From assembly GCA_946122785.1 (NCBI GenBank), contig CAMGYJ010000008.1, positions 25,073,475 to 25,137,474 on the forward strand: a DNA stretch of 64,000 nucleotides, written 5' to 3'. Below the pieces are notes generated by a model that saw only the letters and a list, made by a program, of their open reading frames with translations, had not been told where the DNA came from and did not search any database. This document shows, in pieces, positions 24,378-36,298 of the stretch (positions within the stretch are counted from its first letter, which is position 1; each line of letters begins with the position of its first letter). The position numbers and the translations under genes were made by a program. This stretch comes from Linum tenue. Its lineage: Eukaryota > Streptophyta > Magnoliopsida > Malpighiales > Linaceae.

Positions 24378-24620
24378 GTTAACAATCGAACAAAATGTGA
24401 TATAGTCTAACGGTAAAACTGTCGCGACAGTGAAGGGTTGGAAGTTGCAGATCCCAATTTCGAATCCAAGCGAGGCCCGTTGGTCTTCTCGGAGGTACAA
24501 GTCTGTTGTGGGCGAAGCCTCATTGGCGTCGAATTTGATTGCAGGTGGCCTCCAGGTTTAGTAGGACCCGCTGTCACAAAGTGACACGTGGGGCTGAGGT
24601 TCCTGGATAATAATAAAAAA
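24378..24620 (+). mobile_element. Candidate tRNA-derived SINE
   Basis: A Pol III A-box-like sequence (ATAGTCTAACGGTAAAAC) lies near 24400 and a B-box-like sequence (TTTCGAATCCAAG) about 60 bp downstream. A non-tRNA body of about 120 bp follows, ending in (AAT)nA8 near 24620. Imperfect direct repeats (ATCAAATTAAT followed by AAAC) occur just before 24378 and just after 24620 and may be a decayed target duplication. Similarity to a known SINE family could not be tested. Confidence 0.4.
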
Positions 24621-25680
24621 AATGCATAATCAAATTAATCAAACTAAATTTACCAAACTAATGTTTAATAGATTAGATTAATTGGTTAATTTAATATAAC
24701 ATAAGATAATCATTAGGCGGAAAAACTCCTAATAATGCATTAATGATTAACACAATTAACTCTTAACGTAAATACATGCAACTAATAAAATTATAGTCAC
24801 TCATAGCAGTCACCTAACAAAAATATATGCTAATGATATGGGGTTAGTGAATAGACTATAGAGTGTGTCTATGTGAATTGATTAAGTCTTTTTTTACAGG
24901 GAATTGTTTAAGTCTATTAGCAATTATCAATGAATTAAAAAATCTTGTTTTTCATCCAACACAATGTATGAGATTTATCTAAATTAAGTGTTTATATGTT
25001 GTTGTCTGTTATCTATAAGAACAAAACAATGTATAGGAACAATAATGAGCAAATGTGATTTATTCTTTTATGGATCCAAAAGGGAGGAGCAATTGCCTAT
25101 TGAATGATTATGCAAAGTATTAAGTACTAGAGTATACTATCTTAGAAATGACTTATTTTACGTCCTAACTGGATGTCTCATAGCGAGATATGATCTCACT
25201 CCCCTGGTTATATGACTAATTGCTTAATTGGTTTGATTGGTTATGAGTGAATCATACTAAACCACATTAGTTAAACCAAACAAGCTAATTTTTTTAACAG
25301 AATCAAACCAATAATCCAAAATAACCAAATCAAATTATCCGAATACTTCCAATTAAATGGTTACCACAGTAACCACCCCGTTTGAACACCCCTACAATTT
25401 GATAAATTGCTTATTTTACAAAATTCGGCCGCTTGAACTATAAGATTAAAAAATAGAATAAATTCAAAATATTATTCTAACCTTTTAAAATACAAAATAT
25501 TTTTCAATCGTTCTACTAAATGATGTTGAGCTGGCGATGTGGCGCTGAATTGGAAGAGACTTTGTGACGTGGCAATCAACATTTTCTCTTTTTCAATTTT
25601 AATATACCAGAAAACCAGCCATTAACCTTTCTTAGTTATTATTCAACTTTAATAACAAACGTCTTAGGTCGCTCAATATC
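24621..25680. other. Gene-free DNA
   Basis: AT-rich sequence with no gene or intact mobile element that I can support. Confidence 0.4.
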
Positions 25681-26124
25681 CCTACTAAGGTAAACCATTT
25701 TATGTGGCACTTTATGAGGGATATTCTACCAACAGGTAATCCACATATGCACGAAGAGCAGGAAGTACGGGGACAAATGTCCTTCCTGCAACTTGAAAGA
25801 AACCCTAGCACATTTATTTGGAGAGTGCAAATGGGTTACCCCGGCTATGGAGAGAGCCAGACTATGTAGATTTCTTTATTGGACGCCTCAGGAAGGACTG
25901 CTGTGACTGGTTGGGGAAGTGAAGGAAAGGAAATCGGATGAAGAGCTGGAAACGTGGTGTGCACTGTGCTTTGGTTTTTATTGCAGGAGAGGAATGCACA
26001 TACGTTGGTTTAATGGGAAATGACTCCCTGAGGACAAGATCATCCCGCGAGCGATGATGTTTCTCCAAGACTATCCAAGCCAGCAAATGAGAGCAGCATA
26101 CCTGATGATGATGGAAATAGAGCT
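25681..26124 (+). pseudogene. Old LINE remnant, part 1: zf-RVT region
   Basis: Plus-strand frames give fragments of the zinc-binding region found between reverse transcriptase and RNase H in plant LINEs, such as TKVNHFMWHFMRDILPT followed by CPSCNLKETLAHLFGECKW in another frame. Several frameshifts and stops are present. The sequence is cut at 26124 by the younger minus-strand LINE and resumes at 32603. Confidence 0.65.
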
Positions 26125-26191
26125 TACCATAACCATTTTTTTTTTTACCAAAGGCATTGATTTTCCATTACTTGCGGCTGAAGCCAGTTGA

Positions 26192-29100
26192 TTACAGAAG
26201 ATGAGAAATAACATCAAGGACCTGTACCCATTGAATGGGCAGTACATTTTTTGCTCTTGATCTGGCCACCCAATTTGCTTTCGCGTTGTCCGCCCTTTTG
26301 ATGTGGGAGAGCTTGATCCAGGGGTGATCATCGAGCGCTTTCTTGATGCATCCAATCCACGCTGCTGCTCGCCATGGCCAAGGTTTCTGGTGCCCTTGCA
26401 TAGCACTGATGAGGGTGAGACAGTCCGATCGGACCAAGCAAGGACCGTTAAGGTTGGCGGCTAGGAGCGTTCCTTTCAACAATGCTTTTGCTTCTGCTTC
26501 AATAGGTGAAAAACAATGCAGGGGTTCAGCTACCCCGTCACATAATTGTCCATGGGCATTCGTGACAACGACGCCATAAGCCGCCTCCTGAGATGCTTCA
26601 AAGAAAGAACCATCACAGTGTATTTCAAACTCATGAATACTTGGCGGTGGAGTAGGATGATCCGGGGGTGGGGCTAACTGAATGGGAGGGGAAGAAGATG
26701 GTGTTCTGGCAGGGCACGCGTCCCATTGTTGTGACTCAAGCACAGCCCTAGAACTGGTGGAGGGGGGGGGGCAAGGGATCTTACCCCTGAAAATGAACCC
26801 GTTTCTCGTCTTCCACGTCTGCCACAACAGGAAGATAACCTTATGGACGAGGGCAATAGAGTACCTGGTCTGAACTGAGAAGAGCCAATCAAGGATAGGG
26901 GTGGTCAAGGGGGGCACGACCAGTGAAGGCCAGTCCTGGAACCATCCAGCTGCCGCATGAGGGCAAGAGAAAAGGGTGTGATGGACCGATTCTGTAGCTT
27001 CCGCACAAATGGGACAAGTTTTGGTCACAGAACAGCTTCGAGAGAAGAGATTTTCCTTAGTTTCCAGGGCCCCTCTAGTGCATTTCCACACAAAGAACTT
27101 CAGTTTGGGAGGCAGGGAAAGACTCCATAGCCATTTCCATCTTTCTTTGCTGGATGTTTCTGATGATTGGTTAGCCTGTTCCCGTCGGACCAGGTTGTGG
27201 AAAACGTGGTAGGCTGATTTCACAGTGAAATCGCCACTGTTCGTGAATCTCCAAGCCCAAATGTCCTCCAGTGACTCAGGGCCAATGGGGGTGGCAGCTA
27301 CCTGTCTGAGGTCCAAAGGGCTCAGATAACCTGCAAGGAGGTCGAATCTCCAAGCTCTATTGATCCCATCAATCCAATGATCCACAGTGGACTCATCAGG
27401 CCAGTCAAACTCGAGCAGTGGGCCCGGTCGATCAAATATCCACGGGTCTTGGAACATCCTTGTCGATTTCCCATTACCAATCACCCTAATGATGCCCTGC
27501 TTCATCCATTTCTTTGCCTCCCAGAGGCTAGACCAGATCCAGGATGCCTTTCCACCTTTTTTTTGCGGATAAGAAGTCAGACTTGGGGAAATAAATGCTC
27601 TTCAAGACCCTCACCCACAGGGAATCGGGGTTGGTGATAGCTCTCCATGCCTGCTTTGCCAGTAATGCAAGATTGACCGTGTGGAAGGGGCGGAAGCCGA
27701 GTCCTCCTTCCTCCTTTGGGGCATACAGTACGTGGCCTGCTCTCTAGTGGATGGTTTTCTTTGACATTGACCCGCTCCAGAAGAAATTCTTAAGCATGGA
27801 GTCCATCCTCTTCGTTGTTGAGCGTGGGAGCAGGAAAAGGCACATAATGAAGGATGGTACCGCCTGGAACACTGCCTTGAGGAGCACCTCTTTGCCACCC
27901 AGGGAAAGAAGGAGACTCTTCCACGACTCTCCTCTGGCTTCCATTCGCTGCAGGAGGAAGTGGAAAGTTTCCTTCTTGGAACGACCACATTCAGTGGGTA
28001 CTCCAAGGTATTTGGAGTGGCAGTGGTCCGCCGCAAAGCCAGTGCTTTGGATAATGAGTTCCTGTTCATCAGAGGGGACATTTGCGCTGAAGAACAGGGA
28101 GGATTTATTCCTGTTGACCTCATGTCCCGTAATCGATCCATAGTCATTAAGAATGCTTAAAATATGTTCAGCTTCCCTTACTTACGCTTTACCAAAGATC
28201 ACGGTGTCATCCGCGAAGAGGCAGTGAGTAAGGACAGGGCAATCTCTGTTCAGCTTTATACCCTTGATGACCTATCTTTGAGTAGCCTTTTCAATCATAA
28301 AAGATAGTGCATTTGACATCAAGATGAAAAGGAGGGGGGATAGGGGATCCCCCTGGCGGATGCCTCGCGAGGGAATGAACTCGGTCGAAGGGGCTCCATT
28401 GAACAAAAGCCTGAACTTCACTGTTGAGATACAGGCCCGAACCCATCCGCACCAGGTGTCACTGAAACCATAGGCTTTGAGTAGGTTAATGAGGAAATCC
28501 CATTCAACCAGGTCATAGGCCTTCCTCATGTCAAGCTTCATCATCATTTCTTTGTTTTTTTTCGTTTTATTCTTCTTAAACTGGTTAAGAACTTCATGGA
28601 CAATGATAATGTTGTCTTGGATTTGTCTTCCCCTTGTGAAAGCAGATTGAAGCTCATTTACCAGATTCGACAACCATGGTTGCAATCTAATGGTCATAAT
28701 CTTTGTGATGACTTTGTACCGGAAATTGCAGCAGCTGATTGGTCTGAATTGGCCAATCATCTTGGGCTGATCAACCTTGGGAATCAGAGCGATAAAAGTG
28801 TCATTCCAGCCCTCTGTCATGATACCTGACCTAAAGAATTCGATGACCTCATTGCATAAAGTGTCCCCGAGGCAGGACCAGTAGGTCCTAAAGAAGTGGC
28901 CAGGGAAGCCATCGGGGCCCGGGGCCTTATTTGCCCCGAGTTGGAAAACAGCTTTGCGAACTTCCTCTTTTGTAATCTGAGCCGATAGTAGGTCGTTAAC
29001 TTCTTCTGTAACCAAAGCTGGGAACTCTGTCAGTAGTGACTGGTCAAAAATCCCTCCTCTACTCTCAAACAGCTCTCTATAGAAACCGTTGACGTGCTCA

Positions 29101-30252
29101 TCCAACTCATCGGGTTTATCAATCCAGTTTCCATATGCATCTTTTAGTTTCAGGATTCTGTTCTTGTGCTTTCTTCGGATAGTGCTAGCATGGAAGAAAC
29201 CAGTGTTCTGGTCCCCTTCCTGAAGCCATCCATTTCTCGACCTCTGAGCCCAGAAGGCTTCTTCCGAGGTCCACCATTTATCAAGCTCCCGAAGCAGATT
29301 ATTTTCCTCTTCGACCATTGCCTGAGACCTGACAGGACCTTGGAGCTCTTGTAATCTCTGTCTTATCTCTTTTTCTCTCTTCTGTTTCTGTATCCTATCC
29401 AGTTTTGCCCAGGCCAGAATGCTTCTTTGGCAATCATTCAAGATCCCTTGTACAGTTCCCCCGGAGCCCCATCTGTCAAGAATAATTTGCTTGCACTCAT
29501 CACTCTCCTTCCAACGTTTATCAAAGCGAAAGGGGGTGCAGGTTGAAGGCTTGTAATGGTGGAGATCAACTCTGATCGGGCAGTGATCAGACTCCACAAA
29601 GTCTTCATGGAAGACTCTTGCTTTTTCAAAAGATCTGAGCTAGCTAGAAGTGCAGAGAGCTCTATCGAGTCTTTCCCTGATCAACTCATCACCCTGCTGG
29701 TTGTTGGACCAGGTAAAAACCTCCCCAGAAAACCCAAGATCAACTAATCCATTACTGTCAATGAAATTTTTGAACGGTACTACATTTTTCATTTCTAAGG
29801 GGGCAGCGCCCCTGTTTCTCAAAAGGTAGCAGAGCCACATTCAGATCGCCAACAATGAGCCAAGACTCGTCTTGAGTCGCCCTGAGGATCGTTAGTCGAT
29901 CCCACAACGTTCTTCTCTCTACCGCCGTGGCAGGAGCATGGACCAAGGTACAAAAGAAAACCACTCCATTCTGACTAACCCTAATGTCCATAAAGGACTT
30001 ACACCTATCAATCACACACACTTCAACATCGTCATTCCACCAAACAGCTAAACCACTACCTTCACTTGCTGTTTTAACATATTCTCCATGGTCAAACCTC
30101 ATCACTCTCCTCTTATCTTCCATAAAAGCTTCATCTTTCTTCGTTTCCATGAGGAAGAGGATTGAGGGGCCAAATTGGCGGCAAAGCCTACCGCAGTAGC
30201 TTCTTGTAAGGGACTGGCCGAATCCCCTACAATTCTAGCTCAAAATTCTCAT
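26192..30252 (-). pseudogene. LINE ORF2 (endonuclease, reverse transcriptase, zf-RVT, RNase H), broken
   Basis: Starts with MRILS then a stop where a Trp is expected, then NCRGFGQ: the usual L1 endonuclease opening. EN motifs continue (LFLMETKKDE, VGDLNVALLP), with a frameshift near 29800. The reverse transcriptase block at 29597-28272 contains NKAPGPDGFPGHFF, LIPKVDQP, FRPISCCN, MKLDMRKAYDLVEWDFL and GIRQGDPLSPLLF. The catalytic YADD is seen as FADD at 28217-28206, after a stop and followed by another. The last frame, 27505-26192, is open for 437 codons and carries the zf-RVT Cys/His motif (CPICAEATESVHHTLFSC) and an RNase H domain beginning EIHCDGSFFEASQEAAYG with conserved HIKRADNAKANWVA. 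At least six disablements are visible. Confidence 0.88.
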
Positions 30253-32577
30253 TCATTGTTTGGCGGCTTGAGGCATGCCGCCGGCGCCCTCGGAGTGGAT
30301 GATTCCCCCTCTCCGGATTGGCTCCCATCTGTTGTAATATCAGCCAGGCTCTTCCTTCTGATAATGCTCCTCCTCCACTGGTATGTCTTTCTGCTTTCTC
30401 CTGGGGCAAAAGAAAGTGAGTCAAAAGAAAGGTTAGAAATAGGGTCTTGTGTTGGCAGTGAGATGCACGTTGGGCTCTTGTGTTCTAGTTTCCTCTTCTT
30501 CTCGGGTCTCGGCCTTCCTTCTTCTGCTTGTGACCCCGTCGCTGTCTCGAATCTTGGGATCACATTCTGGGCCTGCGTGCTGGTCACATGGGCCTGGTCG
30601 TTCATTGTGGCCGGGATGATGGTTGGGTCCGCGAGCGTGTAAGTTGGGCTCGCAAGAGACAGGCTAAGGCCCATCTCGATGAGGCCCACACTCCTCTCCC
30701 TGCTTCTGTCTCCCTCTCTTAGGTCCAGCCCCCTTTGCATAGCCCTGGGAATTGCTTCCATCTCCTTTTCCAGTAATGTCGGCTGACTTGCTGATGGACT
30801 CGCGTCTCCTCTGTAAACCCATTCTGAACTCTTCCCTGCCAATGATAAAGCTGCATACCCAGGTGGGTTGGATACAACATTTGGCATTGACCCTGTCACC
30901 GGGTGGCCAATCAGCGTTAGCAGGGAAGATTCCCCTCTGGTTCCTCGGATTTGCTGCGTCCCTGTTCCAGAATTAGGTAGACGGCGCATGTTCGCCAGTT
31001 TCTCCCGGAAGGATGCCGACGGGATGTTTGCCGGAGAATCATGCCCCCGGCTTGAGAGCATCTGTGTAAACTTCGGACGGATCAATGCAGAGGCCTCTCC
31101 TTCTGTGGTCTTCTCTTTCGAGGCAGTTGTGGATCAGGTGACCGAGTCTTCCGCAGAAATAGCACAGATCCATGATGCGTTCATATTTGAAACTTACCCA
31201 GATCGATCTTTCTCCAATCGGGTACTCAAAGCCTATGGGTATAGGATCATCCAGGATGACTTCCACTTTGACCCTAATGAACTTGAGCCACCCTCTGAAT
31301 TCGAAGTTCGAATGATCGATGCAATGGTACTGAGGAAAAATGAAAGCAGCCACTGCTTGAATTGCCTCTTCGTCTTTTAGGGACTGGGGGAGATCATGCA
31401 TCTGGACCCACAAGGTGACTTTGGGTATATCCTCGATCTCGGCTTTCTGCTCTCCATCCCACTTCTTGAGAGCTATTAGCGTGTTACTGAGGTTCCATGG
31501 TCTGGCATCGTAGACTGCATCTTGCTGTTTTGCCGATTGGAATGAGTACACGAACAGGTTTTCTGCTTCCTTGGTTGCTTGGACTTCCCCATAGGCTCTC
31601 CATTTGTTCACGGCAGCATTCCTTGCTTTTTGGAGGTTGATGCTCGAATCAGTGACCCACCTTCCAAGAAGCATCGACATTTCGCTGCCTCTGGCTCCCA
31701 CCACTATTGGTCGGACATTGAGCACAAGGTGGCTTTTCTCTCCCCTTAGGCTCCTTGAGTGCATTTCCATGGTGAGTGTATTTGGGTGTTTCTCGTGGTA
31801 GAGGGGTAGGGTTTCTTTGGTAGAAGACGAGGAGCAGGGGACTTCAGTTTTGGTTTTGGTTTTTGCCAATTGAGTGTGGTGAATCGCTCCGGCGAGGGTT
31901 CTCTTTAAATAGGCCAGGGATCCTCTACTCAGGTGCTTCTCGTTTCCCTCCTCAGCAGTAAATGCCCTTGGCATTAAATTGGTCTGCACTTGCCTCTCTC
32001 TGAACCTTCCTTTTGCCGGTATCCCTCTTACGGCCATTTGAGGCTATACCTGTTCGCCTTAAATCGCTCATGCCCGTTGCCCTGGATCTGCTCTTGTACT
32101 TTCCGTGGGACTAGCTTCCTGCAGATTTGCTCAGTGCATTTACTCCTTCCTCTGGACAAAATAGCTCTGCTGAGCTCTGGCTCCAGGTGGTTTCTTCGTC
32201 TTCCTCCCATTAATTCTTCCAACCTTCGCTTTCCACGCCTTTAATCCCCCTGGTTCTTCTTTACTCCATCCATCACACCCCTGTCCATCAATCAAAATCA
32301 CTTCAGGTGGCATGGGCGGCGGATTAATGGTTTTCCAGGTGTTGCCTTCTGACCCGAATCCTCCCTTACTGGTCGCTGAGGCGGCTGGGTAGTGATCTGC
32401 AGGGCCATTACAAGTAATAGCATTAACCTCCTCAAGATCTTTTGTGATCTCATCGTCTTTATTGTAGAGACAGGATTGGGGGATACAGATGGCTCCGCGG
32501 GCGGCAGCTGGAAATGATCTCAGTGTGAGATCTGGAGAGGTTTTTGGGATAGAGAGGGAGAGAGAAAGGGTTGACAT
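30249..32577 (-). pseudogene. LINE ORF1 (DUF4283 / CCHC zinc knuckle), broken
   Basis: First frame from ATG at 32577 (145 codons, basic and Pro-rich) ends at a stop near 32140, and several stops follow to 32040. The next block, 32037-31039, carries the DUF4283 nucleic-acid-binding region (IPKVTLWVQMHDLPQSLKDE and FRGWLKFIRVKVEV) and the knuckle CYFCGRLGHLIHNC (CX2CX4HX4C). A one-base frameshift near 31060 moves to frame 31085-30249, a Ser/Pro-rich tail. Its TGA overlaps the ORF2 ATG as ATGA. Confidence 0.82.
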
Positions 32578-32602
32578 TGTTTTTTTTTTACCATAACCAT
32601 TT

Positions 32603-32835
32603 GAAGGACCCTATTTTGAAGACTGATCGCCTCGGCTTGGTGGAAAAGTTATCAAGGGCGGACTCTATTCATACGGAAGTTGGTACTATATGTTGCAATA
32701 TTAGAAGATAGCTTTCCTTGATTGGGAAGGCTACTTGGCAAAACAGTGCCCGTCGAGGAAACGAAGCAGCACACGTAATGGCTCATGCAAAGACGACGTG
32801 GGATGAGAGAGTAGTTTGGATCGACAGATTTTCGA
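32603..32835 (+). pseudogene. Old LINE remnant, part 2: RNase H C-terminal region
   Basis: Continues the plus-strand remnant broken at 26124. Frames show LGLVEKLSRADSIHTEVG and then NSARRGNEAAHVMAHAKTTW, the conserved end of the RNase H domain of plant LINEs, followed by a T-rich stretch. Contains a stop. Confidence 0.62.
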
Positions 32836-33825
32836 TTTTTTTTTTTTATTGACAAACAATCGTTGGATAATGTAACCGCTATCACTGGTTAATAATAAGT
32901 AACACATGTTCACCATAATATGAATGCATGTATTGATACACTAGATGCATTTTAACAATACATTGTTTGGTTGTTGAGATTCTATTTTATGCATTGATTT
33001 ACATAAAGTTACTTTATGGGGAAATGTCATATTTACCCTCAACTTTTAGTATAAGACAAAAACTATTAGGGATATAAATGGAAAGAAAAAGTTGACACAA
33101 ATCTAAAAGCAACAATCACAACAATGCATGCATTTCTTTTTGTTGAGATTGTATAATACATCATTTTTTGTGATTGTTGGTGGAACCTACCTAAAACAAT
33201 GCATGCATTATTTTACACTTTGGCACTTCTAAACTTTGTATTGTGCACAATACATGTATTCAACAAACACAACTTCCAAACGACCCCTTAGTGCATTCAA
33301 TGCACTCACCTCATAATCGTCATTTCGAGCATGCGATTATTCCAAAACGGTGTCAATCGTCGCTTATAATATTATGAACCAGAAACACATGAATTTGCAA
33401 AAAAAAAAAAAAAAACTTATTCAAGATTTACTTTAATTTGAAAGATTTAGGATTTAGTGGTTTAAGGTTAGAGTTTAGGTTTATAATTCGTATATGACAT
33501 AGAGATTAATGTGGATGCTGATGTGGATTTTGGTTTTTAATATTGCTAACACTGATGAAATATGGTAAAACTTTGTAACATTATTAAAGATTTTACGATT
33601 TTGTTTATAATGCTTAGCTAATAATTAATAAATTTTATTTACTCACAGAATAATAATTTTATTAAAATAGAGCAATTTGAAATTCCTCCAGTCCATTTGA
33701 TCTATCCAACTTTAGTATATCTAATCACGTCAATTTCTCCCAATTATCTCAATACTAGTCAACTGAATCAAATTATCTCATCCGGTTACTCTATGTAAGC
33801 GACCCCAAATTAGTTTAGACCTACG
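32836..33825. other. Gene-free DNA
   Basis: AT-rich, with repeated CAATGCATGCATT and TACATGTATT motifs around 32920-33260 that may mark an old MITE. An A-run lies at 33399-33415. No gene. Confidence 0.4.
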
Positions 33826-34168
33826 ATTACAACCAGAGGTGGGCATTGGGTTGGTTGGGTGCGGTTTTTGGTCACAAATGCACTCATCTGTTTACTAACG
33901 TGTTTGTATAATTCTGACCCGCTATCCACACACAATTTTCTTCGGGCTGCATTATATGGGTGACAAGATAGTGTGAAATTGTTTTGCGGGTCATTTGGTA
34001 ACCCGCAACTCACTCACTATCAACTTGAGTAAGTGCGGGCAAGAGTTTACTTATCTACGATCTACACACATCAATTGCCCACGCATAGTCAGCCATTTGA
34101 TTTATTTGTGGATCGATAATTGTCAAAACGCAGATCAATAACCCACATGCCCAAACCCTAATTACAAC
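33826..34168. mobile_element. hAT-type MITE with perfect 8-bp target duplication
   Basis: 327-bp element (33834-34160). Ends CAGAGGTGGGCATTGGGTT on the left and complement of TAGGGTTTGGGCATGTGGGTT on the right; ATTACAAC at 33826-33833 and 34161-34168. Non-coding. Confidence 0.85.
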
Positions 34169-35696
34169 TTACAACTATTTGGCTTGGGAGAGTAAACTCA
34201 TTGGTCAATCATCATACAATTTCATCATCCGTCTTGCTCTTGAGAATCAGTTATCCTTCCGTTAAAAAAAAAAAAAAAAGAAGTCAAAGTTCCTCTGTTC
34301 CTGGCAAAATGAGATCTAGTAGTATTAGTTTGAGTGTCTGTCAACAAGCAAACAGATGTACTGTAGACAGTCAAAAAGCTTCAATTGCTGGTTTCTGACA
34401 GGTTATGACGCCATAAATGAAATAGAAACCTCTCTCAGAGTCAAGCAACCAGTCAAACAAAAACTCACAATGTCAAGCCAGCAAGCAAAGCAGAGCAGAG
34501 CATCGGGAAAGGGGGAACAAGGAAAACAATAAGTAGATTCCCCTTCTGTACAATAGTACTGTAATTATCGTTTTTTTCTTCTTCTGAATATAGCATTTTC
34601 AACTTCTAAAAATATACAAAAGTATAAATTTGAGGGGAATTGTATTTAACCGTTTACATAGATTTTTTTCGGTATTTAAAAGAATTCATTTCCAATTTTA
34701 AATTTTGAATTCTATCAGAATTGGAGCTAGTTATAGCAATTCCGAGAAATTGAGATGAAATTTTCAAATGAATTCCACAAGAATTTACTAATTATAACAA
34801 AATTACATAATTTATCCTCATTTATTAACTAAACTAATTCTACATGTATTATTTGACGCAAGTTCATGCAGTATGAGAAACGTCGGCAAGAATTTGATTG
34901 CAGCGCTAGTAGCATATTCTGGTTATTTGATATTTCTGCTTTGATTATTTCAATATGTTGAGAAGCCACAACTAGAATGTAGGGTTCATTGACAAAATAT
35001 CGGAAGAACTAATGAATAAAATAGAAACACACAAGAACACTTTGATATTCTACGTATGGGATCAAAAACATTTTTTAGAAGATGGATTTTCAATGAATAT
35101 TGTTTCTAGCGAAAATTAATATTGGAAACTTTTAATTGAATTCAATTACAAACGTACACCAAACATGGTTTGAGAATTCAATTCATTTTTATTTCTTAAG
35201 ATTTGAATATGACATACCAAACACAAGAATTCATTTGACAATGAATTCTATACGATAATTCATTTTAAAATGAAATGAATTCTAGATTCATTTGGTACCA
35301 AACGGTATGGAGGTGTCAATTAAAAATTATTAAAGTTTAAAAATATTTATGTTACATTGATAACCTCACACACGACCACCTGATCCATAAATATTTAATT
35401 ATTCATTTATTGTTAAAAATAAAAATAAAAACCATTCAGAAGTTCATTCATGCATTATTTATATATAAAACTATCAAGAAAAGATTGACTTTGGGTTTAT
35501 GATTGAACACAATTCCCAGTTCTCAGGTTCAGGTAACTATATTGAATTGAAGAGCCGAGACTAAAAATAGACTAAGAGAGCAAATATGGCGTTACAGCGC
35601 TATTACTTGTGAAAATGGTATTCCCTTTTCCGGGGTGAGCCTCTTTTTAGTTTTTCCCTTCTACTAGGGTTAAGATCAGGTGAGTAAGTTCATGAC
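34169..35696. other. Gene-free DNA
   Basis: Contains an A-run at 34265-34279 and, at 34630-35310, many inverted GAATTCATT / AATGAATTC motifs that suggest a decayed MITE ending near CCAAACGG at 35300. No gene. Confidence 0.4.
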
Positions 35697-36285
35697 TAAG
35701 GGTGCGTTTGGATACAAGGATTTGGATTTGGTATTTGTGATTTGGATTTTCAAATACCAAATCATGTGTTTGGATATTAATTACATTTGGTATTTGGATT
35801 TGTGTCAAATTCATGGAGTGATTTCCAAATACATGTCTAGTGTATTTTTTGTCAACTTCAAATACATTTCAACAACTAGTGATTTGAAATACTTCCTAAC
35901 AAAAGAATGGACCTATTTGTAAAATATGAAAAGTTTAGGTACTATAGTGTGAGGCAAAACATATAAAGGTACCAAAATGTAATTTTACCATCAAAATTTC
36001 AGGACCTTTTTGTAAAATTTTAAAAATTTAGGTACTAAATTGTAAGAAAAAATAATTTTGGGTACCAAACTGTAATTTACCAAAATTTGTAGTAAGTGAC
36101 CAGAAAATTAAAAATTGAAATTGAAAATCATAAATAAAAAAATACAAACAAATTACAAATGAGTATCCAAACAATGAATTTGAATTACATGTATTTCAAA
36201 TGCTAATACTTCAAATACATCCATTTTAAATGCTAGTATTTCAAATACCTTACATTTAAAATACACTTATCCAAACACACCCTAA
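35697..36285. mobile_element. PIF/Harbinger-like MITE
   Basis: 583-bp element (35700-36282) with ends GGGTGCGTTTGGATA / TATCCAAACACACCC and TAA on both sides (35697-35699, 36283-36285). The interior carries the GGTACCAAAATGTAATTT module shared with elements of other families. Confidence 0.83.
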
Positions 36286-36298
36286 GCCAATTTCAACC

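Larger units (their letters stand above)
26125..32602 (-). mobile_element. L1-type LINE (non-LTR retrotransposon), near full length but degenerate
   Basis: The body is 26139-32588 on the minus strand. Flanking 14-bp target duplications TACCATAACCATTT are at 26125-26138 and 32589-32602. The poly-A tail appears as a T-run up to 26146. In transcription order it holds ORF1 (DUF4283 and zinc knuckle), endonuclease, reverse transcriptase, zf-RVT and RNase H. It inserted into an older plus-strand LINE. Multiple frameshifts and stops make it non-autonomous. The 5' end lies only about 11 bp before the first Met of ORF1, so a 5' UTR promoter is missing or very short. Confidence 0.93.
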
